A stretch of 64,000 nucleotides of DNA from Candidatus Nitrospira kreftii (GCA_014058405.1 CP047423.1:1178001-1242000); one strand, 5' to 3'. Numbered from the stretch's first letter, positions 44,628-53,247 are shown. The notes: generated by a model from the sequence alone, not told the origin. Translations and numbers: made by a program.

Positions 44628-45202
44628 CTACGAGATGTCTTTTAGCAGCTGTTCGAATTCTCCATCGAACGGCTGCGCAAGCGCTTCAGAAAACTGGGAC
44701 AGCCAGCGTCGAATATAGGGAAGAGCTAGTCCGGGGTTTCTCAACATCACATTCTTCACGTCTTCAATGTCTCTCGCTCGATGCGCGAGCATCTTGTGCA
44801 CGATCAAGTCTTCGGCCGTGGCAAACCGAACCTGCGCTTCCCTGATCGTCACGTTGGCCGCCCGGCGAATGGCCTGCTTCTCGTAGGGACTGTGAGAGAA
44901 GATAAAATCCACCCGACTGTCCGTCATAGGATCTTGACAGGGCAATACCATGGTCTGCTTTGTAAACGTCTCAGGATCTACAAGTGGGGTGAGTGGGAGC
45001 TGTGTCGCCAGCGAGAGAAGATCAGAGATTCGATCCACTTCTATGCCCAGCGTGCGTCGATGTCGCGTGTCAATCGCGGCTCGCCGTATATCAGGACGGC
45101 TTGGCCCCCGATAATCATGTAGGGAATCTTGGCCAGGTCGAGTGCCGTTGCCAGGCGTTCAAGCAGGCGTGTGAACAGTAAGAGCCAGGGCCAATCGCAC
45201 AT
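44628..45202 (-). pseudogene. Frameshifted AbiEii/MNT-type nucleotidyltransferase
   Basis: Read from ATG 45202, the frame gives RLLERLATALDLAKIPYMII, then GGQAVLIYGEPRLTRDID and ARWA-stop. The GGxA...DxD pattern is the nucleotidyltransferase (MNT/AbiEii-like) signature. The expected continuation, TLGIEVDRISDLLSLATQLP, lies one base out of register. The protein then continues to 44628 with EAQVRFATAEDLIVHKMLAH and RARDIEDVKNVM. A single missing base at about 45053-45058 (GACG-CACG where GACGTCACG would keep frame) explains it. This is a recent frameshift or a sequencing error. The start overlaps the small partner gene. Such enzymes act in toxin-antitoxin and abortive-infection pairs. Confidence 0.8.
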
Positions 45203-45365
45203 CCGTGTCGATACCGTCGAGCAGATCCTTGGGCGGCCATGCGCCCAAGACCCGAGCCTCGTGAAAAAGGGCTACAACAATCTCGACGTTGCGGGCGTAA
45301 CTATGGGGCGTACGTCTAATCCAGGCTCGCTCGAAGGCTTGAACTATTTCGGGGTGCTGTATCAT
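45159..45365 (-). CDS. Small partner protein upstream of the nucleotidyltransferase
   Basis: This 68-residue protein (VQAFERAWIRRTPHSYARNV, then EARVLGAWPPKDLLDGIDTD) resembles small hypothetical proteins found directly upstream of MNT-like nucleotidyltransferases. It overlaps the downstream gene by 44 bases in another frame, as is common for coupled toxin-antitoxin pairs. Function is not known. The fact that it remains open while the partner is frameshifted is notable. Confidence 0.6.
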   Translation of the reverse strand: MIQHPEIVQAFERAWIRRTPHSYARNVEIVVALFHEARVLGAWPPKDLLDGIDTDVRLALALTVHTPA

Positions 45366-45665
45366 GTCTCGCCTACCCTCTCAGTTTGCAGGCCTCTGCC
45401 AAGGATTGACGGTGATGCGGTTGAATTTCATCGGGCGGGAGTTCCTCGTTTACTCTCACTCTCAGGCCTATCACAGGATGATACCTGTCATGAGGAGGAA
45501 TGGCAACCGAAGCGCACAGCTTTGTCGCTAGCACATCATCTGTCCTACAGGAGGTGCGACGTGCGATTTGAGGAGTTGTATGCACGACGACAGGATCCCT
45601 AGGCCGTCGACGGGGTGTAACCACTCTCGTGGCGTGAGATGGTGACAAAAATCGACGAACGGGGA
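45366..45665. other. 300-bp gap before RNA module copy 3
   Basis: Open frames on both strands lack motifs and ribosome sites, and no repeat is seen. The following 45666-45911 holds RNA module copy 3 and the leader of the LuxR-type gene. Confidence 0.5.
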
Positions 45666-45708
45666 TTGACAGGGTTATATAAATAATGATATTGAGAAAT
45701 CATATCAA
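45666..45708 (+). promoter_or_regulatory. Promoter with overlapping Fur-box-like palindrome, copy 3
   Basis: TTGACA (45666-45671), 18 bases and TATTGA (45690-45695) again keep the same spacing. The 19-base operator region ends in TATCAA, as in the other copies, with diverged middle bases. A TGATAT/ATATCA inverted repeat (45687-45707) spans it. Fur binding is inference. Confidence 0.62.
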
Positions 45709-45813
45709 ATAAGTTGAAGTGGGAAGCGCGCAGAGTACCGAGTGCGCTGTTAGGAGCGAGGCCAGAGGTTGTGAAGACCGGAGCCCAAGGTGTCGAAGGA
45801 TGCCTTGGGCTTT
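45702..45813 (+). ncRNA. Repeated structured RNA / attenuator leader, copy 3 (about 112 nt)
   Basis: The core GAGGCCAGAGGTT (45758-45770) then GTGAAGACCGGAGCCCA is shared with copies 1 and 2. GGTT pairs with GACC through one wobble, so the hairpin is kept despite the base change. A 5' insertion contains an AGCGC/GCGCT hairpin (about 45725-45749). A 13-bp terminator ends the module. The next gene, a LuxR-type HTH protein, starts 98 bases later. Confidence 0.62.
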
Positions 45814-45816
45814 GTG
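45782..45816 (+). terminator. Intrinsic terminator of RNA module copy 3
   Basis: AGCCCAAGGTGTC (45782-45794) pairs with GATGCCTTGGGCT (45799-45811) around GAAG, with two wobbles. The T-tract is weak (TTTGTGTT), so read-through may be higher than in the other copies. Confidence 0.78.
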
Positions 45817-45911
45817 TTATACGCCCTCGCATTCAGCTCCCGGTTAATATCGAGTCAGGCGCAAGGAAGTCGCGGGGTCTAATGCATTTGTATGAAAAGA
45901 GGTGTCGGGCT

Positions 45912-46229
45912 ATGGAACCTTCCCAGAGCTTGGATGATCGGAAGCAACAGGCAATTGATATTCGTCCACGGGTTCGCGTGCTGCTGATCGATGATTCTGT
46001 CGTGACTCTGGATGAAGGCAAGGCTCTCTCCCATCACAAGACGGGGGAATGCTGCTCGATCGAAGATCTGAGGATCCTCGCGCTTGTCGCAGCGGGAAAA
46101 ACCGACAAAGAAATTGCCCACCAACTGGATCTCGCGCCATGCGTTATCACAACTCGTCTGCGAAGGATCTACAAACGTGTGAAGATTACGAGGAGAGCGG
46201 AAGCAGTACAAGTACTTTGCGCAGGCTGA
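45912..46229 (+). CDS. Small LuxR-type helix-turn-helix protein
   Basis: This 105-residue protein has a C-terminal LuxR HTH (about 50-103). EDLRILALVAAGKTDKEIAH and LAPCVITTRLRRIYKRVKIT match the 'l...aG.snkeIA..l..s..tv..h...i..Kl' pattern. There is no receiver domain. The N-terminal 45 residues (VRVLLIDDSVVTLDEGKALS) look like a degenerate start of one. ATG 45912 has AGAGGTG upstream; in-frame starts further up lie in the RNA module and are not used. Its place downstream of RNA module copy 3 suggests control with the iron genes. Confidence 0.72.
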   Translation: MEPSQSLDDRKQQAIDIRPRVRVLLIDDSVVTLDEGKALSHHKTGECCSIEDLRILALVAAGKTDKEIAHQLDLAPCVITTRLRRIYKRVKITRRAEAVQVLCAG

Positions 46230-46350
46230 AAAAGGTTTGGCATCACTAGATGCGAACTGGTTCACGCGCTGCGCGCTGCTGAACGAGAAGTGATGCATCT
46301 GATAGGGGGGCCAGAAGGCTCTCGGAAGAAGGGAAAACTATGGAGGCAAC

Positions 46351-46527
46351 ATGACATCGATCTGTGCCAAATGTGGAGGCTGCATCATCGGCGAGCGGGC
46401 TCTCGATTATTATCAAGCAAAGCGATGGAGATGCATTAACTGTGGCTGGTATCGCGAGGATGCGGCGGCGCGCCCCAGCCGAGCCATCAGCCTGTCTAAA
46501 CGAGGAACCTACCAGCTCAGAGGATAG
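46351..46527 (+). CDS. 58-residue zinc-ribbon protein
   Basis: This short gene has GGAGG six bases before ATG 46351. The protein reads MTSICAKCGGCIIGERALDY, then RWRCINCGWYRED. It has a CxxC knuckle (residues 5-8), further Cys11 and a second CxxC (28-31), making a zinc ribbon. The basic tail (SKRGTYQL) is short. No function is known. It belongs to a run of tiny proteins after the LuxR-type gene. Confidence 0.7.
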   Translation: MTSICAKCGGCIIGERALDYYQAKRWRCINCGWYREDAAARPSRAISLSKRGTYQLRG

Positions 46528-46560
46528 CATAATGGTCGATAGACGGAAGGGATGACCGAC

Positions 46561-46779
46561 ATGAAACAGACATCGAATAAGGATAATCCGATGAAGCTGG
46601 CACTGTGCGGATGCGGAAATCTGCATTTGACTTGCGGCAATGTCACGTTCCACCTCACGCGTGATGAGTTTTTAGTATTTGCGGAGTCGGTGCGGCGCCT
46701 GGCCACGATCGTAGCCCAGCCGTCTCCGAATCAGCCGAGGGCAGCGACGGAATCTGTCCTCAGTCGAGTGTGCCACTAA
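46561..46779 (+). CDS. 72-residue CGCG-motif small protein
   Basis: The core LALCGCGNLHLTCGNVTFHL then TRDEFLVFAESVRRLA looks like a small conserved family with a CxC and a later Cys. It may be a metal-binding beta-hairpin plus helix. ATG 46561 is nine bases after GGAAGGG; ATG 46552 is too close to it. I do not recognise a function. Confidence 0.65.
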   Translation: MKQTSNKDNPMKLALCGCGNLHLTCGNVTFHLTRDEFLVFAESVRRLATIVAQPSPNQPRAATESVLSRVCH

Positions 46780-46850
46780 GCGGGATGCGCCGGTGTTGCG
46801 CCGGAGACAATTGGGTGGTGTGGTGATGAATTCCAAGTGAAGGAAGGTAC

Positions 46851-47015
46851 GTGACAAGACGATCCATTCGAGACAAGGACGATCTCTCCGTGTTGATCAG
46901 TTTGATAGCCTCCATGGCCATAATGATCGGCACTATTGCAGGGATGTGGGTCTGGTCGCTGGTCTCGAAGAACGTGGTCACGGTATCGATAGAAAGGGTC
47001 GTAGATTTTCCGTAG
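46851..47015 (+). CDS. 54-residue single-pass membrane protein
   Basis: A GTG start seven bases after GGAAGG opens a 54-codon frame. A basic/acidic N-terminus (TRRSIRDKDD) precedes one membrane helix (LISLIASMAIMIGTIAGMWV, about 15-38). The frame ends at 47015. It is small but well placed and with a good ribosome site. No family is recognised. Confidence 0.5.
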   Translation: MTRRSIRDKDDLSVLISLIASMAIMIGTIAGMWVWSLVSKNVVTVSIERVVDFP

Positions 47016-47129
47016 AGAACCGACGGCCTTCTTGGGCGTGGCCATGGGACTGATTTCTCAAGCCTGGGTGCGCAACGGACCGTGCTGGGGAACATCACGT
47101 ATCGGTGGTGAAGACTGAGAAAAAGGAAC

Positions 47130-48191
47130 TCAGGAAACCGGCTTTGGTGTGATGGCAGCTGCAAGTTCCTGCAGCAGCTGTTCGGTCTCGCTCCAGCCGA
47201 GACAAGCATCGGTAATGGACACGCCATGAAGGAGAGCCACGCCTTCTTTCCACGCTTGTTTCCCGGGATTCAGGTTGCTTTCGAGCATGAAGCCCATGAT
47301 GGACTGACGGCCTTCCCGAAATTGCTGCAGGACTTCGCGAGCTACAAATCCTTGACGGGTATGATCCTTCTTTGAATTGTCATGCGAACAGTCAACCATG
47401 ATTGGGCGGGCGATCCCTTCTCCGACGACGGCGGCCTCAGCTTTGGCCACATCCTGTGCTTCGTAGTTCGTTCGTCCACCTCCACCGCGGAGCACGATAT
47501 GGCGATCGGGATTACCCATGGTCTTGATGATGGCAGTCTGGCCGTCGGCATTGATGCCGACGAAGTGGTGTGGGGTGCGGGCGGACGTCATGGCATTGAT
47601 GGCGACCTGCAAACTGCCTTCTGTCCCGTTCTTGAATCCGACCGGCATGGAGACCCCGCTGGCCATTTCGCGATGGGTTTGGCTTTCCGTGGTGCGGGCA
47701 CCGATGGCCGCCCAACTGATGAGGTCAGCGACGTACTGCGGGCTGATCGGATCTAGCAGCTCTGTTCCGCAGGGAAGTCCTAATTCATTGATCCGAAGGA
47801 GAATCGCTCGGGCCAACTCCATCCCCGTTGCGATATCGCAGGTGCCATCGAGATGGGGATCATTGATGAGCCCTTTCCACCCCACGGTGGTTCTCGGCTT
47901 TTCGAAGTAGGTTCGCATGACAATGAGGAAACGATCACGCAGGGCATCGGCGATGGGCTTCAGCCTGGCGGCATATTCATACGCGGCATCAGGGTCGTGG
48001 ATGGAGCAGGGGCCGACGATGACCAGGAGCCGGTCACGATCCTGTCCGTGCAGGATTTTTCGAATCGCCTCACGGGTTTCGACAACGAGTGCCGCCGACT
48101 GATCGGTAATCGGGAGTTTGGTCTTGATGGCGCGAGGAGAGGGGAGCGCCTTGATTTCAATGACGTGTTGATTGTCAATCGGCCTATTCAT
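47130..48191 (-). CDS. 3-deoxy-7-phosphoheptulonate synthase (class I DAHP synthase)
   Basis: This 353-residue AroG/AroF/AroH-type enzyme joins PEP and erythrose-4-phosphate at the head of the shikimate pathway. VIVGPCSIHDPDAAYEYAAR-like sequence (IVGPCSIHDPDAAYEYAARL) is the metal and PEP site. RTYFEKPRTTVGWKGLINDP, GARTTESQTHREMASGVSMP and DCSHDNSKKDH are all diagnostic. It is complete and normal in length. It faces away from the next cluster and shares a 170-base upstream region with it. Confidence 0.96.
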   Translation of the reverse strand: MNRPIDNQHVIEIKALPSPRAIKTKLPITDQSAALVVETREAIRKILHGQDRDRLLVIVGPCSIHDPDAAYEYAARLKPIADALRDRFLIVMRTYFEKPRTTVGWKGLINDPHLDGTCDIATGMELARAILLRINELGLPCGTELLDPISPQYVADLISWAAIGARTTESQTHREMASGVSMPVGFKNGTEGSLQVAINAMTSARTPHHFVGINADGQTAIIKTMGNPDRHIVLRGGGGRTNYEAQDVAKAEAAVVGEGIARPIMVDCSHDNSKKDHTRQGFVAREVLQQFREGRQSIMGFMLESNLNPGKQAWKEGVALLHGVSITDACLGWSETEQLLQELAAAITPKPVS

Positions 48192-48362
48192 CGCTAGTCG
48201 TGTCCTTGAGCGGTCTTAACCGCATTGGTTTTGAAGGGTAGATAATCTAACGAATCATGCCAGAAAAGTCCATACCGGTTGCTGATGAGGCTGGATTGAT
48301 TCATCTGGCGAATGATTTCAACGGTTCTTGCAATTCTGACCACGGATGCCTATCCTACGGCC

Positions 48363-48692
48363 ATGTTTTTGAGACGACTGAGAGACCTCTCCTCGTTACT
48401 CCGCTCAGGAGTGGCCTTGGGGATGATCTGCATCATCCTGGGTCTGGCTCCGTTCGCCGTTGCTCAGGATGTCCACCACGAGTTGGCCGCAGCCGATTCG
48501 GATGGGCATGAACATTCGGACACCGACATCTGTCAGTGGGTCCAGCACCACATTGCTGGATCAGTCGATCTCGATGTTCCACGGTTTACCGTTTGCGATA
48601 TTGTCCGACAGCAGGAACTTCCGTCTGAATCCGTATTAGTATCAGCTGCGCTCTCTCTTCTGGGCCCTTCCCGCGCTCCTCCTCAAGTATAG
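48363..48692 (+). CDS. His-rich secreted protein before the second TonB receptor
   Basis: This 109-residue protein has a signal peptide (GVALGMICIILGLAPFAVAQ). A mature region follows with DVHHELAAADSDGHEHSDTD, then ICQWVQHHIAGS, rich in His, Asp and Glu. It resembles DUF2946-like small metal-associated proteins upstream of TonB receptors. Metal binding is inferred from composition. It is followed by the receptor after about 100 bases. ATG 48363 gives a short n-region; the longer frame start at 48312 is less likely. Confidence 0.65.
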   Translation: MFLRRLRDLSSLLRSGVALGMICIILGLAPFAVAQDVHHELAAADSDGHEHSDTDICQWVQHHIAGSVDLDVPRFTVCDIVRQQELPSESVLVSAALSLLGPSRAPPQV

Positions 48693-48799
48693 CTGAGCCA
48701 CCAAATCAAGCCGTCAGGATGGTCGACAGGCGTGTGATCTCGGTACGCCTCGTCCATCCGTTCTCATTGATTATTTGCGGATTTGTGAGGAGGAGTGTG

Positions 48800-51217
48800 A
48801 TGTACTCATTGGTGAAGCGTGTGTTGAATGCGACGTTCGTGACGATCGTCGTGGTGGTCGCTGGAGGTGTGTGTTCGGTCCTTCAGGCGGCTGACAACGA
48901 GCAAAACCAGACGATCAATGGAGTGGTCCAAAACCAGGACCTTCGGCGTGTGCCGCAGGCTGTCATCGAAGTGAAGAATCAAGAGGGTGACATGGTATTG
49001 TCCGGAGTCTCGAACGATGCCGGCGAATTTAAGATTGCCGTCCCCGAGAGCGGTACCTACTCCGTCAGTGCTGTGCAGGAGACTTATCGAAGTGAATATG
49101 TTGTGCTCACGATTGGCGAAGAGCCGGTGAATCCCGTGACCCTGACTCTCTCCAAGACCAATGAGGTGTCGCTGGAGGTGGTGGCACCTTTGCCGCCGAT
49201 CAACACCAAGGCATCCAGCGAGACCTACTCACTCAGTCGGAAGGAAATTAATATTCTTCCTCGAGGCAACAACAACGAGTTACACGACGTGTTGCTGACA
49301 ATCCCGGGCGCGGCCTATGGATCGTTGAAGCAGGTCCATATCAGACAGGACCATGCCAACTTACAGTTGAGAATCGACGGGGTGCCGATTCCCGATACGG
49401 TCTCCTCGACCTTTTCCGATGTCATCACGCCTCGGGCCTGGGAGCGGGCCGAAATTATTCTGGGTGGGATGCCAGCCGAGGTGGGCAACAAAACGGCTGC
49501 GCTCATCGATATTACGACGAAGAGCGGCACGAAGCCGGGATTTGGCTCGGTGCAGATGTTCGGTGGGTCGAATAAAACGATCAACCCGTCATTCGAGTAT
49601 GGAGGCACGATCGGCGAGAAGTTCCGCTATTACTTTTTGAACAGCCATACGGCGACGAATCGAGGGATTGAGCCTCCGACGCTCGGCCATTCGATTTTTC
49701 ATGGCCAGAGCGAGCGGAATCAGACCATGTTTCGCGGCGACTATCAGTACGACAATCACAATAACATTACGCTGTTGTTCTTGAACTCCATCGCGAAATA
49801 TCAGATCCCGACGTCCCCTGGACAGACGGTGAATCCGACTATTCTCGGCTTGTTGCCCGGAGGATTTACGCCGGTGCCGTCGGAAATGGTGGATGAGAAT
49901 CAGAAGGAGAATAACCAATACGGCCATTTGGTTTGGCGGCATGATATCAACACCCGAAACTTTTTCAGTTTGGCCGGATATTTTCGTCACACCAGGGCGA
50001 CCTTCAGGACAGATCCGTTGAATGTTCTCGCCTATGTGCCGGAGGTAGAAGAACCCTTCTCGGCCGGGAGCCAAGACCGTATCGGCTATTCAGGTGGTGT
50101 GCGAATGGATTACACGTACGTCCACAGCAAGGAACACTTAATCAAGGCTGGGTTCCAGATCGATCGCACCCAGGCGATCAACAAGACGAGACTATTTACC
50201 TTTCTCGATGACGGTGTGGGAAACCCAGTCGGAGGTGTCATCAACGCCGGTGGTGACAACCGGCTCGTCGGGTGGCGACAGGAATTCTGGATTCAAGATC
50301 AGTGGACGCCGAATGAACATTGGACCTTCAACCTCGGGGTCCGTGCCGATGTCGTGCAGTATCAGCGTGACGAAGGGCAGATCAGTCCCAGGGTCGGTGT
50401 CACGTACCGATACAATCCAGCCCATGCCTTCCACGCATTCTATGGGCGCATGTTTACCCCCCCAAATCTCGAGCGGGTTGCCTTTACCAGCTTGAATACG
50501 GAGGGCACGAAAGCGAATCCTGAGGATACGACCAATAACCTACCACGGGCTGAGCGGGCCCATTACTTCCAAATCGGCAGCGTCCATGCACTCACGGATT
50601 GGGCGACCCTCCAGCTCACGGGGTATTATAAGCTCGCCAATTATATGTCGGACGCACACCAGTTAGGCACGACGCCCTTGCTGAACTATATTGCCTTTGA
50701 GCGGGGATGGACCAGGGGTGCCGATGCTGCGCTCAAGGTCTGGTTCATGGAGAATCTAACGGGTCGCGCCAACATCGCCTGGGGACAGTGTAAAGGCTAT
50801 GGGTTGCAGTCCGGGCATAATCTGGTGCATTTTGAAGAAATCGCCGATATCAATTCGCGGAGCGGCGTCCATTGCGATCACCAACAGACGTTGACGGCCT
50901 CAGGAATCCTGAGTTACCGGTTGCTCGAGCGGACCACCCTTACCGGGCAGGTGTTGTTTGCGTCAGGACTGCGGACGGCAGCAGAAGGTGCAAAAACCAA
51001 CTCGAGTCATAGCCCGACCTACACGATCTATAACTTTTCGATTTCGCATGTCATCCCATTGCCCTGGCATGGTCAGAAATTCTTGATTGGGTTTGATATT
51101 GTGAATGCGCTCGATCAAAAGTACTTCATCAATCAAGGCGAAGGCAGTATCGGTCTTGGTGTCTCGCATGCCGGCATGCCGCGATCCTTCTTCTTTCGAG
51201 GACAATGGTTCTTCTGA
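48800..51217 (+). CDS. TonB-dependent receptor with N-terminal carboxypeptidase-regulatory-like domain
   Basis: This 805-residue outer-membrane receptor has a signal peptide ending around LQAA. A CarboxypepD_reg-like beta domain (about 35-115; INGVVQNQDLRRVPQAVIEV) replaces an STN domain, so it does not signal to a FecR. The plug includes NNNELHDVLLTIPGAAYGSL and RIDGVPIPDTVSS, followed by the barrel. The last strand (RSFFFRGQWFF) is aromatic. ATG 48800 is chosen because GGAGGAG precedes it. Two His-rich or Cys-poor secreted proteins flank it, so a metal or metallophore substrate is likely; which one is not readable. Confidence 0.88.
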   Translation: MYSLVKRVLNATFVTIVVVVAGGVCSVLQAADNEQNQTINGVVQNQDLRRVPQAVIEVKNQEGDMVLSGVSNDAGEFKIAVPESGTYSVSAVQETYRSEYVVLTIGEEPVNPVTLTLSKTNEVSLEVVAPLPPINTKASSETYSLSRKEINILPRGNNNELHDVLLTIPGAAYGSLKQVHIRQDHANLQLRIDGVPIPDTVSSTFSDVITPRAWERAEIILGGMPAEVGNKTAALIDITTKSGTKPGFGSVQMFGGSNKTINPSFEYGGTIGEKFRYYFLNSHTATNRGIEPPTLGHSIFHGQSERNQTMFRGDYQYDNHNNITLLFLNSIAKYQIPTSPGQTVNPTILGLLPGGFTPVPSEMVDENQKENNQYGHLVWRHDINTRNFFSLAGYFRHTRATFRTDPLNVLAYVPEVEEPFSAGSQDRIGYSGGVRMDYTYVHSKEHLIKAGFQIDRTQAINKTRLFTFLDDGVGNPVGGVINAGGDNRLVGWRQEFWIQDQWTPNEHWTFNLGVRADVVQYQRDEGQISPRVGVTYRYNPAHAFHAFYGRMFTPPNLERVAFTSLNTEGTKANPEDTTNNLPRAERAHYFQIGSVHALTDWATLQLTGYYKLANYMSDAHQLGTTPLLNYIAFERGWTRGADAALKVWFMENLTGRANIAWGQCKGYGLQSGHNLVHFEEIADINSRSGVHCDHQQTLTASGILSYRLLERTTLTGQVLFASGLRTAAEGAKTNSSHSPTYTIYNFSISHVIPLPWHGQKFLIGFDIVNALDQKYFINQGEGSIGLGVSHAGMPRSFFFRGQWFF

Positions 51218-51233
51218 TATATACAGTATCCTC

Positions 51234-51695
51234 ATGAATCTATTGGACGGGACCATAGCTTTGAGTATCAGACAGATGGTGTCGGTCTGTGTACTGTGTG
51301 TGCTACTGAGCCCCGCCGCTGCTCTCGCAGCGGCGGGCGATGAGGCCACGCACGAGAGCGATCATCATGAAGATGTGCTTGAGCTGCCCGAGGTGCACGT
51401 TCACGGATTGCCGCTCAACAAAGATCAGCAATTGGGTCCCGTGGCCAGGTCAACGCCTTGGCCCGGTATTCCTGCCTCGCTCAACGGGCAAGAGATCGAT
51501 GATTGGATGAAGGTTCGTCTCTTGGTCTCCAAAGAGGCGAAGGTCAGCGTGGTCGTGCTGGAGCCCTGCAAACATCGTGAGTTGACCACCGCTGGGGTTC
51601 ATGCGCTCGGCAAATGGACCTTCGATCCTCAGATGAGCGGCGACGACCCGGTGGACGGCGAGCTGAACGTCCGAATCCATTTCCGCACGCGGTGA
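51234..51695 (+). CDS. Secreted TonB-C-terminal-like protein, His-rich linker
   Basis: This 153-residue protein has a signal-like segment (MVSVCVLCVLLSPAAALAAA). An acidic His-rich stretch (DEATHESDHHEDVLELPEVH) follows, and then a domain (IDDWMKVRLLVSKEAKVSVV, ALGKWTFDPQMSGDDPVDGE) like the C-terminal fold of TonB. It lies 17 bases after the receptor stop. It may be a receptor-specific TonB-like partner, or a periplasmic metal chaperone. ATG 51234 is the in-frame start nearest the receptor; 51276 is possible. Confidence 0.6.
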   Translation: MNLLDGTIALSIRQMVSVCVLCVLLSPAAALAAAGDEATHESDHHEDVLELPEVHVHGLPLNKDQQLGPVARSTPWPGIPASLNGQEIDDWMKVRLLVSKEAKVSVVVLEPCKHRELTTAGVHALGKWTFDPQMSGDDPVDGELNVRIHFRTR

Positions 51696-51909
51696 AAACG
51701 CCGTGACCGATTTTGCCTCGCTATCAAAACGCATCATCCTGCTATCCTCCGTCACCCGTGTGATTTGTACTCCTACTCGATGATGGGTTACTCTGAGCTT
51801 CCATCATCTCTCTAAGGGCTCACGCTCGCTTTTGTAATTCGCTCGCTCAATTAGTATCATTGAGGCTCCTGGCTTCAGCTCTGAACTTGCCAGAACCAGG
51901 GGACATGGG

Positions 51910-52953
51910 ATGATCTCCTCCACATTCGAATCGTTGGCGTTTTGGACGGGAATAGTGGCGGTGGGGATTACTGCAACGAGTGCATTATTCGGCTGCTTAT
52001 CCTGGTGGTTCTCTTCCAAGGTCAAATCTTTGAAAGAGGAGATAAGCTTTCAACAGACGACAAAAACTAACGCACCCACTGAAGCGATCTCTCATCAACA
52101 ACGATCTGCGATTCGGACCGGAAAGACTGCCGTCACTTTAGCTGCGGCGGGTGCCCTGTTCGGCTGCTTGTCCTGGTGGTTCGCTTTCACCGTCAGCGAT
52201 ACAAAAGAAGAAGCTCGCATGCGTTTCGAATCCGAATATACAGCGAAGATGAAAGCGGCGGAGCGTGACGTGGTAAAAGCACGCCGGGAGACGGCCAAAG
52301 CACTCGCTGATGTGACGGCAGCGAACGAGCGTGCCGGTAGACTCGAAGTCGAGGCGGTAGGCCTTCGAGAGCAGGCAGCTCGAGCAGAAATCGTAATGAA
52401 AGCCGCAGAGGTGCAGTCGGAGGATGCAAAGAAAGAGGCTGCACGGGCGCGTAAAAGTATCGCCAAAGCACTCGCTGATGTGACGGCAGCGAACGAGCGT
52501 GCCGGTAGACTCGAAGTCGAAGCGGCAGGCCTTCGAGAGCAGGCAGCTCGAGCAGAGATTGACCTTATGAATGTCAAAGAGCGAATGGCGAGAAGAGCCA
52601 TTTCGGACGCGCAGCGCACTCGCTTACTGCAAGATTTGAAACCAATTCCAAAAGGGCCAATAAAAATTATCGCCGTTCTGGGGGATGAAGAAGCAGGCAA
52701 ATTTGCAAAAGAGATGGCTGATGTTCTCAAAGAAGCTGGATGGATCGATGTCCACGTTCGTCGTGGCGTGTTCAGCGGAGGCATCGATGGTTTCGAAATC
52801 CGACTTCGAGACCGCGAGAAGGTCCCAGTTTTTGCTTTGCAAATTGCCAGAGTTTTCGATGCCATTGGATTTGAGCCTGCACTCGTGCTCGATCCATCGG
52901 TAGCGGAAGGAGCAATGGAAATCATCATTGGCATGAACGCAGACTCCGGATAG
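51910..52953 (+). CDS. Membrane-anchored coiled-coil protein with internal duplications
   Basis: This 347-residue protein starts with two similar membrane segments (ALFGCLSWWFSSKV and ALFGCLSWWFAFTV, about 55 residues apart). A long charged coiled coil follows (about 95-240), built of two near-identical 32-residue blocks (AKALADVTAANERAGRLEVE). A globular C-terminal domain (about 255-347) carries KIIAVLGDEEAGKFAKEMAD and PVFALQIARVFDAIGFEPAL. That part resembles small domains seen at the end of signalling or stress proteins. I do not recognise a full-length family. Confidence 0.7.
   Translation: MISSTFESLAFWTGIVAVGITATSALFGCLSWWFSSKVKSLKEEISFQQTTKTNAPTEAISHQQRSAIRTGKTAVTLAAAGALFGCLSWWFAFTVSDTKEEARMRFESEYTAKMKAAERDVVKARRETAKALADVTAANERAGRLEVEAVGLREQAARAEIVMKAAEVQSEDAKKEAARARKSIAKALADVTAANERAGRLEVEAAGLREQAARAEIDLMNVKERMARRAISDAQRTRLLQDLKPIPKGPIKIIAVLGDEEAGKFAKEMADVLKEAGWIDVHVRRGVFSGGIDGFEIRLRDREKVPVFALQIARVFDAIGFEPALVLDPSVAEGAMEIIIGMNADSG
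52294..52389 (+). repeat. 96-bp in-frame repeat, unit 1
   Basis: Nearly identical to 52462-52557, with an offset of 168 bases (56 codons). Only a few bases differ (GAGGCGGTA against GAAGCGGCA is the clearest). This indicates a recent tandem duplication inside the coiled coil. Confidence 0.85.
52462..52557 (+). repeat. 96-bp in-frame repeat, unit 2
   Basis: Second unit of the duplication described at 52294-52389. The reading frame is kept. Confidence 0.85.
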
Positions 52954-53247
52954 ACCTTTCGCATGCTTCTGTTCATTTCCGCTCCACGCCGGCGCTCCTG
53001 CCGCTAGCCTGTCGGACGCCACTGTACATCGTCCTTCGTGAAGAGCGCTGGCTCGATATGTGTCGAGATCGAAAAGCCCAGCTCGATAGAGACGCAATCT
53101 GCTCCGCGAGACGCGCACGAGAAATAGGAACCGCTTTACAGGCGGGACCTCAGGTCTCTTTGACAGTCGTTATTTCGTCCTTGGGGGATTGAACAAGAGA
53201 TCAGTTGATGCTTGACGCTTGCGAAGTAAGGCCTTATCGTCGCATGC

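Noticed and set aside
45714-45911. Upstream extension of the LuxR-type gene
   Set aside because: The frame is open but runs through RNA module copy 3; ATG 45912 has a ribosome site and fits the HTH family.
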